Below, in pieces: positions 31,453-41,015 of a stretch of 58,902 nt of DNA. The stretch is from positions 1 through 58,902 of the forward strand of contig NZ_JAEMED010000009.1 of the NCBI RefSeq assembly GCF_016458205.1, in the 5' to 3' direction. Made by a program: the position numbers and the translations under genes. The notes under the pieces were generated by a model, which worked only from the letters and a program-made list of their open reading frames with translations, made no database searches and was not told the origin of the DNA. Positions within the stretch are counted from its first letter, which is position 1, and the number at the start of each line of letters is the position of its first letter. This DNA comes from Streptococcus sp. 121 (GTDB lineage: Bacteria; Bacillota; Bacilli; Lactobacillales; Streptococcaceae).

Positions 31453-34239
31453 CTATTCAACTGATTTTAGTGCTTCTAGCATATCTACTTTTTTGAGCCA
31501 TTGATTTACAATGAGACCTAGGAGAACGAGGATCGTAATGATGACGAAGGCAGGAATGATGTAAATGATAGCTCCTAAATGTGGGTTAAAGAGGATGAAT
31601 TCAGGTGGAATCATCTGAATCATGTAAGCATGTAACCAGCTTCCCATTAGGAAACCTAAGAGAATTCCGAAAATAGAGAGATAGATAGATTCACGATAAA
31701 TGTAGAGGGTAACTTCTTTGTCATAAAATCCGAGTACTTTAATAGTGGATAGTTCACGGATTCGTTCGGCGACATTGATATTGGTCAAGTTATATAGAAT
31801 AACGATCGCAAGAAGTACGGACGTTGCAATTAAAACAATCATGACACGGTTGAGGGACTGAACGATGGTGGTGACTTGTTCTTTTAGACTTGTATTTTGC
31901 ACGACACCTTGCACATTATCTAGTTTCATAAACTCATTTGCCATGCGATTCGTTTCTTCTATACTTGTGTTTTGAAGTCGAATGAAGCTAGCGTTTTCGA
32001 GTGCCGGTGTTTTAAAAGCCTGATCATAGGCGTTTGTATTCATGAAAATAAAGTGTCCCATGTACATCTCAATAATTCCGGAGACTTTGATTGTTATGGA
32101 TTGTTGATCACCTGTTTCGACTGTAAAGGAATCACCAACTTGCAAATCAAGTATTTGAGCTAATTTTTCAGAAATGAGAGCACCTTCAGAAGGTAATTCT
32201 AAAGACTCTTGACTTTGACGATTCACAAGATGTATATAATTTTCGAATTCCTTCTTATTTTGATCGTCTGCAGCTAACAGGGTGATGGACTGTTGGTCTT
32301 GCTTTTTACCTGCCACCTTGGTAACTTTTTCATAATGAACCGGCATGGAGCTTTTTATGGCTTTGTCATTTAAGAGTTTATCAAAAGCACTCTCTTCTTG
32401 AGTTGAATTCGTTTCTTGAGTAGCGACAATCATGTCGTATTTAATCAAATCGGTAAACTGACGATTGTTTAGGTCAGCAATCGAAGAGCGAACTCCTAGT
32501 CCAGCAAATAGCAAGGCAATGGAGCCGCAAACTCCAAAAATAGTCATGAACATCCGTTGCTTATAACGGAAAATGTTTCGAGCAGTAACCTTTTGAGTAA
32601 AACTCAAACGAGTCCACAGTGGTTGGATTTTTTCCAAAAGGATCTTTTCTCCTGCAACAGGCGGTTTGGGTAAGAGAAGTTGAGCGGGTTGCTCAGTTAA
32701 TGCTTTGCGTGCGACTAGATAGGCGGGAAGAACAGTACTTAAGAGCCCCAGTAATAGTGCTAAAAGAGTTTTTCCAGGGTAAAAGTGAAGTTCCATAGGT
32801 GCTAGGACAATCTTTTGACTGTAAGTAGAATAAATAATGGACGGAAGTAGGGTATGTCCCAAAATTGTTCCAATGACAGTTCCTAAAATCCCAGTGACAG
32901 CACCGTACATCACAAATTTGCGGATGATTTCTTTTTTATCATATCCAAGTGCTCGGAGGGTTCCCATTTTTAAGCGCTCTTCATCAACAAAGCGAGCCAT
33001 CGTTGTAAAGGTTACCATGGCAGCAATGAAGTAGAGCACAAGTGGAAAAATATTCCCAACAGAATTGATAATGGAGGCATTGTTTTCATAGGATACATAG
33101 CCTTCAGAACCGGGAATTTCCCGTCGGGTGTAGACAGCATAGGTAGGGCTAGCCAAGTTATCGAGCTTGTCTTGAGCCTGAGCTAATTCTTCTTCCTTGG
33201 TTTTGATGTCTGACTCTGCTTTTGGTTTTTCTTTTTCAAAAGCAGTCTGTTTGCTGGCTAATTCTTTTTTAGCAGCATCTAATTCTTGGCTTTTTGCATC
33301 CAATGCCAAAAGTTGCTCAGGACTTAGAAGGTCTTGTTGACTCTGGGCAAGTGCCAATTCTTGTTCCTTCTGCCCAAGCTCAGTATCGGCATCTCGCAAT
33401 TGCTTTTCAGTTGCCTTGAGTTGAGCTTTGGCCGCTTGAATTTGCGTTTGTCCCTGATCGACTTTTGCTTGACCTTCCTTTTTTAGTTCCGCAAGACGCT
33501 GATCTGGCTGATCGGCCACCAATTTTTGAATTTCGTCCTTATAATCATGAACTTGATCTAGATAGGTATCATCGTAAGGGCTTAAGGAGGATAAATCCGA
33601 ATAGGCGATACGAGCTAGCATGTAGACATCTGAGTTAAAGGCTTGAGGAGGTATCACGGCATAGCCACGTAATTCTCCACTGCCTGCTGTGCTTTGACCC
33701 ATGTTGACACGTGAGAGGAGTTCAGATGAATTGACAAAACCGCTGATGGTGAAGGTTTTGTGCTTCAAGCTATTTGAAGTTGAGTCCTCTTTTTCCTCGA
33801 TTGTGATGGTGTCACCGATTTTATAGCGATTTTGTAGGGCTGCAGTTAGGGCAATCTGATTCGATTCACTGGGCAAAGCACCTTCAACCAAATCATAAGT
33901 GGATAACTGATCGGGCGTTGAGAAGATTCGAATTGCATCAGTGCTGTTCTTTAAGACTACATCTTTGAAATAGCCATATTCCACAACAGCTTGATCTTCA
34001 AGACTGTCTAATAATTCTTGATCCGTTTTATCTAAGCCATAATTACTGAACACATATAAATCAGCGACCTGGTGTTGTCTAAAAAAGTGTTCCCCTGTAG
34101 ATTGCATGTTGGGAGGTGTCACCTTTAGACCAATCAGAGCAAAGGACCCTAGTGCCATGAGAGAGATAATGGATAGAACACGTCCTTTTGAGCTACTAAA
34201 GGACTGTCGGATATCTTTCCAATAAGTTTTTGAAGCCAT
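31453..34239 (-). CDS. FtsX-like ABC exporter permease with large extracellular coiled coil
   Basis: 928 residues. One N-terminal membrane helix (about 20-40), a large extracytoplasmic MacB-like region, then a long coiled coil (about 250-360; AKAQLKATEKQLRDADTELG). Three helices follow (about 390-510), a second periplasmic-type domain (about 570-770) and three C-terminal helices. Two FtsX domains of the form VTFTTMARFVDEERLKMGTLRALGYDKKEII and ..NVAERIRELSTIKVLGFYDKEV. Works with the ATPase at 34252. Substrate unknown; it is likely an export or mechanotransmission pump. Regulated by the divergent TetR gene. Confidence 0.88.
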   Translation of the reverse strand: MASKTYWKDIRQSFSSSKGRVLSIISLMALGSFALIGLKVTPPNMQSTGEHFFRQHQVADLYVFSNYGLDKTDQELLDSLEDQAVVEYGYFKDVVLKNSTDAIRIFSTPDQLSTYDLVEGALPSESNQIALTAALQNRYKIGDTITIEEKEDSTSNSLKHKTFTISGFVNSSELLSRVNMGQSTAGSGELRGYAVIPPQAFNSDVYMLARIAYSDLSSLSPYDDTYLDQVHDYKDEIQKLVADQPDQRLAELKKEGQAKVDQGQTQIQAAKAQLKATEKQLRDADTELGQKEQELALAQSQQDLLSPEQLLALDAKSQELDAAKKELASKQTAFEKEKPKAESDIKTKEEELAQAQDKLDNLASPTYAVYTRREIPGSEGYVSYENNASIINSVGNIFPLVLYFIAAMVTFTTMARFVDEERLKMGTLRALGYDKKEIIRKFVMYGAVTGILGTVIGTILGHTLLPSIIYSTYSQKIVLAPMELHFYPGKTLLALLLGLLSTVLPAYLVARKALTEQPAQLLLPKPPVAGEKILLEKIQPLWTRLSFTQKVTARNIFRYKQRMFMTIFGVCGSIALLFAGLGVRSSIADLNNRQFTDLIKYDMIVATQETNSTQEESAFDKLLNDKAIKSSMPVHYEKVTKVAGKKQDQQSITLLAADDQNKKEFENYIHLVNRQSQESLELPSEGALISEKLAQILDLQVGDSFTVETGDQQSITIKVSGIIEMYMGHFIFMNTNAYDQAFKTPALENASFIRLQNTSIEETNRMANEFMKLDNVQGVVQNTSLKEQVTTIVQSLNRVMIVLIATSVLLAIVILYNLTNINVAERIRELSTIKVLGFYDKEVTLYIYRESIYLSIFGILLGFLMGSWLHAYMIQMIPPEFILFNPHLGAIIYIIPAFVIITILVLLGLIVNQWLKKVDMLEALKSVE

Positions 34240-34251
34240 GCTACGCTCCTT

Positions 34252-34953
34252 CTAGTATTCTAATTCAGAGATGGATTGCGGTTCAGGATTTAATTCAATC
34301 GACTGAACTTTGGCATCGTGCATGCGGATAACTCGATCTGCGATAGGAGCCAGAGCCCCATTATGGGTGACGATAATAACGGTCGAACCTTTCTTACGAG
34401 CCATGTCCTGTAAGATTTGCAAAACTTGCTTACCGGTTTTGTAGTCAAGGGCACCCGTTGGTTCATCACAGAGTAGGATTTTTGGGTTTTTGGCAACCGC
34501 ACGTGCGATAGCCACCCGCTGTTGTTCACCACCTGATAGCTGTGCGGGAAAATTATGGATCCGATGCTCCAAGCCCACATCCTTGAGAGTCTGGACTGGA
34601 TCCAAAGCGTCCTCCACGATTTCTGATGCAAGTTCCACATTCTCTTTGGCTGTCAGATTGGCAACTAAGTTATAGAATTGAAAGACGAAACCAACATCCT
34701 CTCGTCGGTATTTAGTGAGTTGATGGGCACTATGATTGGAAATATCTGTCCCGTCAATGATGACCTGGCCTTCATCATTTGTATCCATCCCACCAAGGAT
34801 GTTAAGAACAGTCGATTTTCCAGCACCTGAGGATCCAAGAATGATGACTAACTCTCCTTTTTCAATTTCAAAGTTAATATCATTGTTGGCGACAATTTCG
34901 GATTCTCCAACCTGGTAACGTTTGAAACTATGTTTCATTTCAATATAAGACAT
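34252..34953 (-). CDS. ABC transporter ATP-binding protein (MacB/LolD type)
   Basis: 233 residues; start taken at the second ATG of an ATGATG pair (GAAAGGAAAC upstream). Walker [11 protein letters not shown]-loop [11 protein letters not shown], signature [14 protein letters not shown], Walker [14 protein letters not shown]-loop VTHNGALAP. Typical of the ATPase partners of FtsX-like permeases. 12 bases before the permease gene, one operon. Confidence 0.92.
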   Translation of the reverse strand: MSYIEMKHSFKRYQVGESEIVANNDINFEIEKGELVIILGSSGAGKSTVLNILGGMDTNDEGQVIIDGTDISNHSAHQLTKYRREDVGFVFQFYNLVANLTAKENVELASEIVEDALDPVQTLKDVGLEHRIHNFPAQLSGGEQQRVAIARAVAKNPKILLCDEPTGALDYKTGKQVLQILQDMARKKGSTVIIVTHNGALAPIADRVIRMHDAKVQSIELNPEPQSISELEY

Positions 34954-34960
34954 CATGTTT

Positions 34961-35066
34961 CCTTTCTTAAATAAACACATTGTTGATTTAGTTACCACTT
35001 TAGTATATAGTTGAATGATGAGGAAAACAATCATCAATCTTGCCGAATTTGTTGATTTAAGAAAGG
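34961..35066. promoter_or_regulatory. Divergent control region with 17-bp inverted repeat
   Basis: CCTTTCTTAAATAAACA (34961-34977) is the inverted partner of TGTTGATTTAAGAAAGG (35050-35066), one mismatch. TTGTTGATTTA also occurs directly at 34980-34990 and 35049-35059. These are candidate TetR operators for both directions; they also contain the ribosome sites of both genes. Confidence 0.5.
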
Positions 35067-35073
35067 CGATAGA

Positions 35074-35619
35074 ATGACTCAGAAAAGACAGACCTTAACC
35101 AAGAGCTATATTAAAGAAGCACTTACCCTTTTATTGAATGAGGAACGCTTTGAGGATATTTCCGTTAGCAAAATTTGCAAAAAATCAGGTATTAATCGTG
35201 GAACTTTTTACCTGCATTATCTGGATAAATTTGATTTGATGGATCAATTAAAGGAGGAGACAATAGGGGATTTAAAAGTCATCCTGACAGACGGAGACAA
35301 GAAGCCTCGGCAGATTATTCGAGAAGCTTTGGAATACATCCAAAGTGATTTTGCCTTTCTCTATGCTGTTTCCCAATCTAGCTATGCCAATTTTTCAGAA
35401 ACAATGAAAGAATTTGTTTTGGTTTTAGTTGACTGGGCACCAAATGGTAAAAAGCGCGTGACACAGATGTACGACATCCCTCAAGATTATGCACTGGGGA
35501 TTCTTGCTGCTAGTATTGAATCGATTATTAGTCGGTGGTTACAGGGCGGGGCTACTGAAGAGATAGAAGAAGTAACGAATATGATTCTCCGTGTTTCTAA
35601 ATTTGATGAATGGATGTAA
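35074..35619 (+). CDS. TetR-family regulator
   Basis: 181 residues. N-terminal TetR helix-turn-helix (FEDISVSKICKKSGINRGTFYLHYLDKFDLMDQL, about 25-58), helical ligand domain after. Divergent from the exporter operon, so probably its repressor responding to an exported compound. GAAAGGCGATAGA upstream. Confidence 0.88.
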   Translation: MTQKRQTLTKSYIKEALTLLLNEERFEDISVSKICKKSGINRGTFYLHYLDKFDLMDQLKEETIGDLKVILTDGDKKPRQIIREALEYIQSDFAFLYAVSQSSYANFSETMKEFVLVLVDWAPNGKKRVTQMYDIPQDYALGILAASIESIISRWLQGGATEEIEEVTNMILRVSKFDEWM

Positions 35620-35637
35620 TTCTTGGATTTTTTAGCA

Positions 35638-35678
35638 TAAAAAGCCACAAATCAGCCTAAGCTTGATTTGTGGCTTTT
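35638..35678. terminator. Bidirectional terminator between tetR and queA
   Basis: AAAAGCCACAAATCA / TTGATTTGTGGCTTTT. Confidence 0.8.
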
Positions 35679-35689
35679 GCATTTCTAAC

Positions 35690-36718
35690 TTAATGAATAA
35701 ACATGGCATCACCAAAGCTGAAGAAGCGGTAGCCTTCTTGGATGGCATGGTGGTAGGCTTCTAGGGTTTGTTCGCGACCAGCGAAGGCTGAGACCAGCAT
35801 GACGAGGGTTGATTTTGGTAGGTGGAAGTTGGTTGAGAAGGCGTCTACAACTTGCCACTGGTAGCCAGGTTTGATGAAGATGTTGGTCCAGCCACTGGCT
35901 CCAACGAGTTTGCCTTGGTTGTCTCGGGCAACGGTTTCCAGGGTTCGGATGGTGGTGGTACCGACAGCGACGACTCGGTTTCCGGCTTCTTTCACCTGAT
36001 TCAAGGCTTGAGCTGTTTGGTCTGAAATGGTGTAGTATTCCGAATGCATATCGTGAGCTTCCACATCATCCACGGATACGGGGCGGAAGGTTCCGAGTCC
36101 GACATGGAGGGTGAGGTAGTGGATTTGAACTCCTTTAGCTGCAATGGCTTCCAACAATTCTGGTGTAAAGTGAAGTCCCGCGGTTGGGGCGGCGGCAGAG
36201 CCATTTTCTTTGGCATAGACGGTCTGGTAGCGTTCACGGTCTTCTAATTTTTCATGAATATAAGGAGGAAGGGGCATCTCGCCGAGGCTCTCTAGAATTT
36301 CCAAGAAGATTCCCTCATATTGGAATTGAATGATGCGACCGCCGTGCTCCAATTCTTGGATTACTTCAGCTTGAAGGCGGCCGTCTCCAAATTCAATCTG
36401 AGCGCCAATTTTTAGCCGTTTAGCGGGTTTGGCAAGAACCTCCCATTGATCGCCTTCTGTATTTTGCAAAAGCAGGAGTTCCACATGACCACCGGTCTCT
36501 GTCTTTTGCCCATAGAGACGAGCGGGCAACACGCGTGTGTTGTTGAGGACGAGCGCATCGCCTGGATTCAGGTAGTCAATCAGATGGTCAAAATGGCTGT
36601 CCGTCATCTCCCCACTCTCCCGGTCCAAGACCAGTAAGCGGGAGGAGGATCGATCCTCAAGTGGAACCTGAGCAATCAGTTCTTCCGGTAATTCAAAATC
36701 AAAATCACTAGTTTTCAT
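35690..36718 (-). CDS. queA: S-adenosylmethionine:tRNA ribosyltransferase-isomerase
   Basis: 342 residues, full length. Starts [29 protein letters not shown]; conserved [26 protein letters not shown] and [11 protein letters not shown], ends FGDAMFIH. Transfers the ribosyl part of SAM to preQ1 at tRNA position 34 to form epoxyqueuosine. A broken copy of its 3' end is at 31145. Confidence 0.96.
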   Translation of the reverse strand: MKTSDFDFELPEELIAQVPLEDRSSSRLLVLDRESGEMTDSHFDHLIDYLNPGDALVLNNTRVLPARLYGQKTETGGHVELLLLQNTEGDQWEVLAKPAKRLKIGAQIEFGDGRLQAEVIQELEHGGRIIQFQYEGIFLEILESLGEMPLPPYIHEKLEDRERYQTVYAKENGSAAAPTAGLHFTPELLEAIAAKGVQIHYLTLHVGLGTFRPVSVDDVEAHDMHSEYYTISDQTAQALNQVKEAGNRVVAVGTTTIRTLETVARDNQGKLVGASGWTNIFIKPGYQWQVVDAFSTNFHLPKSTLVMLVSAFAGREQTLEAYHHAIQEGYRFFSFGDAMFIH

Positions 36719-36727
36719 ATAGAGTCC

Positions 36728-36907
36728 TTATAGTTGATAAAATAAAAAGAAATAGTAGAGCAGAAGCAGGAAAGGTGTGCTCACCAAAAGAAAGGCTAGG
36801 AAGCTCAAGAGAAAAACCAACCAAGCCTTCATTTTGTAGCCCCAAAAATAAAGGGCTAGTAAAAGCAGAATCCCTGCTAAAAAGAGATAAGCAACAAGTT
36901 CTAACAT
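36728..36907 (-). CDS. Small hydrophobic membrane protein, probable leaderless mRNA
   Basis: 59 residues, MLELVAYLFLAGILLLLALYF, with two membrane helices (about 3-21 and 27-50). On the minus strand an extended -10 TGCTATAAT (TATAAT at 36915-36920) ends 7 bases before this ATG, so translation probably begins at or next to the 5' end of the RNA. A longer frame starting upstream would precede that promoter. Function unknown; may read through into queA. Confidence 0.55.
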   Translation of the reverse strand: MLELVAYLFLAGILLLLALYFWGYKMKAWLVFLLSFLAFLLVSTPFLLLLYYFFLFYQL

Positions 36908-36966
36908 AGGAATCATTATAGCATGCTTTAGAACAGAAGTAACCTGAAAATTATTTTCAAAAAATC

Positions 36967-37007
36967 GGTCTATACCAGTTGACAAAAATTGGTCTATACC
37001 ATACAAT
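36967..37007 (+). promoter_or_regulatory. nagB promoter with two NagR-like boxes
   Basis: GGTCTATACC at 36967-36976 and again at 36991-37000, each within a TGGTCTATACCA-type palindrome. -35 TTGACA (36979-36984), 17 bp, -10 TACAAT (37002-37007); the second box lies in the spacer. Streptococcal NagR (GntR family) binds such sites and is released by amino-sugar phosphate. Confidence 0.75.
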
Positions 37008-37037
37008 AAGATTAGGAAAACACAAGGAGGAAGACTC

Positions 37038-37748
37038 ATGATTAAAGTTGTTCGTGTCGCAAGTCAAGAAGAAGGTGGGCAAGAGGCCCTTGCTATTTTG
37101 AAGGAGAAACTTACTGCAGGTGCTCAAACACTAGGATTGGCAACAGGCAGCAGCCCTCTCGGTTTTTATGAGGCAGTCCGGGCTAGTGATCTTGATTTTT
37201 CTCACTTAACCAGTGTGAATTTGGATGAGTATGTTGGTCTAGCGGCAGATAATCCTCAATCCTATCGTTATTTTATGGAAGAAAATCTTTTCCAAGTAAA
37301 ACCATTTAAGGCGAATTACTTACCAAATGGGGAAGCTGCTGACTTAGATGTGGAATTAGCCCGTTACCAAGAAATCTTGGAAGAACATCCAGTTGATTTA
37401 CAAATCCTTGGGATTGGCCGAAATGGTCACATCGGGTTTAACGAGCCAGGCACTTCCTTTGATCAAAAAACACAGGTGGTGGACTTACAAGAATCTACAA
37501 TTGAAGCCAATGCCCGTTTCTTTGATAAGATTGAAGATGTTCCAACCAAGGCTATTTCGATGGGAATCAGCGATATTATGAGAGCTAAAACCATTGTTCT
37601 CTTTGCCTACGGTGCTGATAAGGCAGATGCGATTGCAGGTGCCGTGAATGGTCCTGTGACAGAAGAATTACCAGCCAGCATTTTACAAAACCACCCAGAA
37701 GTTTATATCTTTGCAGATGACGCAGCCCTTTCCAAATTGGAAGCTTAA
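37038..37748 (+). CDS. nagB: Glucosamine-6-phosphate deaminase
   Basis: 236 residues, the short Gram-positive form. Substrate loop [13 protein letters not shown], catalytic [22 protein letters not shown] with the ring-opening His. Converts GlcN-6-P to Fru-6-P and ammonia, linking amino-sugar use to glycolysis. ACAAGGAGGAA ribosome site. Lacks the C-terminal allosteric extension of the E. coli enzyme. Confidence 0.96.
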   Translation: MIKVVRVASQEEGGQEALAILKEKLTAGAQTLGLATGSSPLGFYEAVRASDLDFSHLTSVNLDEYVGLAADNPQSYRYFMEENLFQVKPFKANYLPNGEAADLDVELARYQEILEEHPVDLQILGIGRNGHIGFNEPGTSFDQKTQVVDLQESTIEANARFFDKIEDVPTKAISMGISDIMRAKTIVLFAYGADKADAIAGAVNGPVTEELPASILQNHPEVYIFADDAALSKLEA

Positions 37749-37754
37749 TCGTTT

Positions 37755-37787
37755 GCCCTCCTGATGCTACAATCGGAGGGCTTTTCT
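37755..37787 (+). terminator. nagB terminator
   Basis: GCCCTCC / GGAGGGC followed by TTTT. Confidence 0.8.
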
Positions 37788-37790
37788 ATT

Positions 37791-37819
37791 TTGTCTACTT
37801 TTGATGAACATGGTATACT
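37791..37819 (+). promoter_or_regulatory. prfC promoter
   Basis: TTGTCT (37791-37796), 17 bp, TATACT (37814-37819). Confidence 0.6.
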
Positions 37820-37851
37820 AGTAAGGCAGAAAAAATCGGAAGGAAACAGTG

Positions 37852-39399
37852 ATGTCACGTATTGATGAAATGAAGCGGCGACGGACCTTCGCCATTATCA
37901 GTCACCCGGACGCGGGAAAAACAACCATTACCGAGCAATTGCTCTATTTTGGAGGCGAGATTCGGGAGGCTGGTACCGTAAAAGGGAAGAAGACTGGAAA
38001 TTTTGCCAAGTCTGACTGGATGGATATTGAGAAGCAACGGGGAATCTCCGTTACCTCATCTGTCTTGCAATTTGACTATCTTGGCAAGCGGGTTAATATC
38101 CTAGATACCCCGGGACACGAGGACTTCTCTGAAGATACTTATCGGACCTTGATGGCAGTGGACGCAGCTGTTATGGTGGTCGATTCCGCCAAGGGGATTG
38201 AAGCTCAAACCAAGAAACTTTTTGAGGTTGTGAAACACCGCAATATTCCCGTTTTCACCTTTATTAACAAGTTAGACCGAGACGGTCGCGAGCCCCTCGA
38301 TTTGCTGGAGGAGTTGGAGGAAGTTTTGGGAATTGCTTCTTATCCAATGAATTGGCCGATTGGGATGGGAAAGAGTTTTGAAGGGCTCTATGACCTTCAC
38401 CATAAGCGGATTGAGTTGTATAAAGGGGAACAGCGTTTTATCGAGTTTGAGCAAGCTGAGAGTCACGGGTTGGGGAACAATCCTTTCTACCAACAGGTGC
38501 TAGAAGATGTGGAGTTGCTCAGTGAAGCTGGAAATCCTTTTTCTGAGGAAGCTATCTTGGCCGGGGACCTGACCCCAGTCTTTTTCGGATCAGCACTTAC
38601 GAATTTTGGGGTCCAAACCTTCTTGGAAACTTTCCTTGAATTTGCCCCAGAACCACATGGCCATCAGACAACTGAAGGTGAGTTGATCCAACCGGATGCG
38701 CCAGATTTCTCAGGATTTGTCTTCAAAATTCAGGCCAATATGGATCCGCGGCACCGTGATCGAATTGCCTTTGTGCGTATTGTATCAGGGGAGTTCGAAC
38801 GTGGTATGGCCGTTACCCTACCACGAACTGGAAAAGGGGCGAAACTGTCCAATGTTACCCAGTTTATGGCAGAGTCTCGTGAAACAGTTGAAAATGCTGT
38901 GGCAGGGGACATTATCGGGGTTTACGATACTGGTACGTATCAGGTGGGGGATACCTTGACCGTTGGTAAAAACAAGTTTGAATTTGAACCCCTCCCAACC
39001 TTTACACCGGAAATCTTCATGAAAGTTTCTGCTAAAAATGTCATGAAGCAGAAGTCCTTCCATAAAGGAATTGAGCAACTAGTACAAGAAGGGGCCATCC
39101 AGCTCTACACCAACTATCAAACCGGTGAGTATATGCTAGGGGCAGTCGGCCAACTGCAATTTGAAGTTTTCAAACACCGGATGGAAAATGAATACAATGC
39201 GGAAGTTGTCATGTCCCCAATGGGTAAAAAAACCGTCCGTTGGATCAAACCAGAGGACCTGGACGAACGCATGAGCTCCAGCCGTAATATTCTGGCTAAG
39301 GACCGCTTCGAACAGCCCGTATTCCTCTTTGAAAACGACTTCGCCCTACGCTGGTTCGCAGATAAGTATCCAGATGTAGAACTCGAAGAGAAGATGTAG
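37852..39399 (+). CDS. prfC: Peptide chain release factor 3
   Basis: 515 residues (ATG 37852; a GTG one codon earlier is also possible). GTPase motifs: G1 [10 protein letters not shown]3 [14 protein letters not shown]4 NKLDRDGRE. Domains II and III follow with the RF3-type C terminus ([17 protein letters not shown]). Recycles RF1/RF2 from the ribosome after termination. Monocistronic between its promoter and a terminator. Confidence 0.95.
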   Translation: MSRIDEMKRRRTFAIISHPDAGKTTITEQLLYFGGEIREAGTVKGKKTGNFAKSDWMDIEKQRGISVTSSVLQFDYLGKRVNILDTPGHEDFSEDTYRTLMAVDAAVMVVDSAKGIEAQTKKLFEVVKHRNIPVFTFINKLDRDGREPLDLLEELEEVLGIASYPMNWPIGMGKSFEGLYDLHHKRIELYKGEQRFIEFEQAESHGLGNNPFYQQVLEDVELLSEAGNPFSEEAILAGDLTPVFFGSALTNFGVQTFLETFLEFAPEPHGHQTTEGELIQPDAPDFSGFVFKIQANMDPRHRDRIAFVRIVSGEFERGMAVTLPRTGKGAKLSNVTQFMAESRETVENAVAGDIIGVYDTGTYQVGDTLTVGKNKFEFEPLPTFTPEIFMKVSAKNVMKQKSFHKGIEQLVQEGAIQLYTNYQTGEYMLGAVGQLQFEVFKHRMENEYNAEVVMSPMGKKTVRWIKPEDLDERMSSSRNILAKDRFEQPVFLFENDFALRWFADKYPDVELEEKM

Positions 39400-39418
39400 G
39401 ATACAAGAAGCTATAGAC

Positions 39419-39460
39419 ACAAAAACACTTCAAGCGCACAAAGCCTTGAAGTGTTTTTTC
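39419..39460. terminator. prfC terminator, bidirectional
   Basis: AAACACTTCAAG / CTTGAAGTGTTTTTT, between convergent prfC and the yafQ-type toxin gene. Confidence 0.8.
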
Positions 39461-39464
39461 GAAA

Positions 39465-39737
39465 TCAAAATAAATCGGAATGGCTACCTGTTCGTGTTGC
39501 AGTTAAAATGAGGTGTCCTTTATCAATTGCATAGATGAGGAGCCAATCGGGTTCAATATGACATTCTCTAAAACCCTGATAATTTCCCTTTAGAGGATGG
39601 TCGAGATATTTTTTATCTAGTTCTATTTCTTGCTGGAGTTTACTTAAAACAGCTTCCAATTTAAGTAAATTACCTCCACGTTTTTGGATTCGTCTAATAT
39701 CCTTTCGGAATTGGTTAGTGGTTCTGAGCTCTAACAT
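39465..39737 (-). CDS. YafQ-type mRNA interferase toxin
   Basis: 90 residues. YafQ pattern: LRTTNQFRKDIRRIQKRGGNL, LDHPLKGNYQGFRECHIEPDWLLIY, and the C-terminal catalytic ATRTGSHSDLF. The His, Asp, and His near the end match the ribonuclease active site of YafQ. Ribosome-dependent mRNA cleavage is the known family activity. Pairs with the antitoxin just upstream, 3 bases apart. Confidence 0.88.
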   Translation of the reverse strand: MLELRTTNQFRKDIRRIQKRGGNLLKLEAVLSKLQQEIELDKKYLDHPLKGNYQGFRECHIEPDWLLIYAIDKGHLILTATRTGSHSDLF

Positions 39738-39740
39738 GAG

Positions 39741-40022
39741 CTATTCCTCATTCAAGTCATTCAGAAAATTTGAAAAATTCGAATAAGATTGACTAGGAAG
39801 GTCACCAGCAATAATACGTCGGGCTTCCTCTATTGCTAATTCTGTCGGTTTATTATACCTAGGTTGCCGAATTTGAAATGGAAATCCACCTTGCATAATT
39901 GCAGTATTAAGGAAAATATTAATCGCATCTGTAACAGAGATGCCAAAACTTCCAAAGAGTTCTTCAGCCTCTTTTTTCAAAGTAGGTTCAATTCTTAGAT
40001 TAATATTTGCAGTTTTTGCCAT
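39741..40022 (-). CDS. DinJ/RelB-type antitoxin
   Basis: 93 residues from ATG 40022 (TTAGGAGGTGATTTCT in front). N-terminal ribbon-helix-helix (TANINLRIEPTLKKEAEELFGSFGISVTDAINIFL), C-terminal tail PRYNKPTELAIEEARRI. Binds and blocks the YafQ-type toxin and represses the operon. Confidence 0.88.
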   Translation of the reverse strand: MAKTANINLRIEPTLKKEAEELFGSFGISVTDAINIFLNTAIMQGGFPFQIRQPRYNKPTELAIEEARRIIAGDLPSQSYSNFSNFLNDLNEE

Positions 40023-40418
40023 AGAAATCACCTCCTAAGTCAAATTGTACTCCATTTGTGTAACATTTGCAACTAATTTCTGTATGGTTGTTCTTTTTAG
40101 AAATAACAAATATAAATAATCAAGAAGAGTAGCTAGAACTCTTGAGATACAAAAGGCTTGTGTATTTTTTAGTGGATTAAAACGTGTTGAACTTACCAGC
40201 AATGAAAGCTAGATTGAACGAGTTATAGGTTTCTTTTCTAACAGTCCTTTTTCTGAACTTGAATTTATTTATAGAGTGTCGGAAAAACGTTCGTAAATAA
40301 TTTTCTCGATTAAGCAGAAATAAAAACCGATAAATCTTAGATAGAGATCCCGAGGAGTATACTAGAAGGGTAGAAAGTTACAAAGCGGGGCGGAAATCTT
40401 ATTTTGGAGGTAATGCGT

Positions 40419-40552
40419 ATGCAGAAACCACCTAGAAAGAGAGATGCTATGAGTGTTGAAGCAGCCAGTGGGCTTATGCTTCAGTTCGGGATTGACTCCT
40501 GGCACTTTTGACATTTATTGTCCGTTGCATTCATCGCATGAACAAAAAATGA
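40419..40552 (+). pseudogene. Decayed holin-like type I toxin (Hol_Tox-like)
   Basis: TTTTGGAGGTAATGCGT leads into ATG 40419: MQKPPRKRDAMSVEAASGLMLQFG, then a shift and stop at 40511. In another frame the text continues as LLTFIVRCIHRMNKK, stop at 40552. Joined, this is the pattern of the small 'putative holin-like toxin' family (short basic lead, hydrophobic helix, HRMNKK tail). The frame break suggests an inactive copy. A hairpin follows, as in intact loci. Confidence 0.6.
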
Positions 40553-40599
40553 CAATCAACCGCTAAGAACTTGACAGAGTGACTAGCGGCTAATTGTCG
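40551..40599. terminator. Hairpin after holin-like toxin remnant
   Basis: GACAAT..CCGCTA / TAGCGG..ATTGTC. In type I loci of this family such a hairpin ends both toxin mRNA and its antisense RNA; no clear T-run is left here. Confidence 0.5.
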
Positions 40600-40622
40600 T
40601 CTTATATTCGTCCCAGACGCAG

Positions 40623-40776
40623 TTCAAATTTTGAAACGATGCTCTTTTAAAATTTGAACAAGTGCATAACTTAGTCAAATTCAAGATAGAATTTGACGTT
40701 TGTTGATGAGTTGGTATACCAACCATCAACAATAGTTAGTGAAACGGTCTACTTGAGGTTGAGCTGGAACTCAATC
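40623..40776. repeat. Cluster of four palindromes in a gene-free gap
   Basis: TTCAAATTTT/AAAATTTGAA (40623-40658); GTCAAATTC/GAATTTGAC (40674-40697); GTTGGTATACCAAC (40710-40723) inside GTTGAT..ATCAAC; and GAGGTTGAG/CTCAATCTC (about 40754-40776). No convincing gene is present. The rest of 40023-41015 holds only the toxin remnant, a terminator and the lepA promoter. Confidence 0.55.
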
Positions 40777-40869
40777 TCTCTCATAACAAGTATGGCAGAT
40801 AGTTCTGGGAAAGGCAAAGAATTATCGGTTCTGTGTTATTTTTTCAGAATGATGTTGAAGTCCCTGCAG

Positions 40870-40908
40870 GTCCTTTAAACAGTTTTGTTAAGGGACTGTT
40901 TTTTTATT
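40870..40908 (+). terminator. Hairpin with T-run
   Basis: GTCCTTTAA / TTAAGGGAC followed by TGTTTTTTT; ends an unknown upstream transcript. Confidence 0.6.
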
Positions 40909-40948
40909 AATTTTTTCGATATAACAGAAGCGAAAGCCTTGCCCCTCG

Positions 40949-40977
40949 TTGAAAAGCGAGGGGGTTCTTGTTATAAT
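40949..40977 (+). promoter_or_regulatory. lepA promoter
   Basis: TTGAAA (40949-40954), 17 bp, TATAAT (40972-40977). Confidence 0.7.
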
Positions 40978-41015
40978 GGTAGGAGCTTAGATCTGAAAAG
41001 AAAGAGATTGTGTTT

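Noticed and set aside
40693..40878. 61-residue plus-strand frame
   Set aside because: No ribosome site and it runs through the palindrome cluster.
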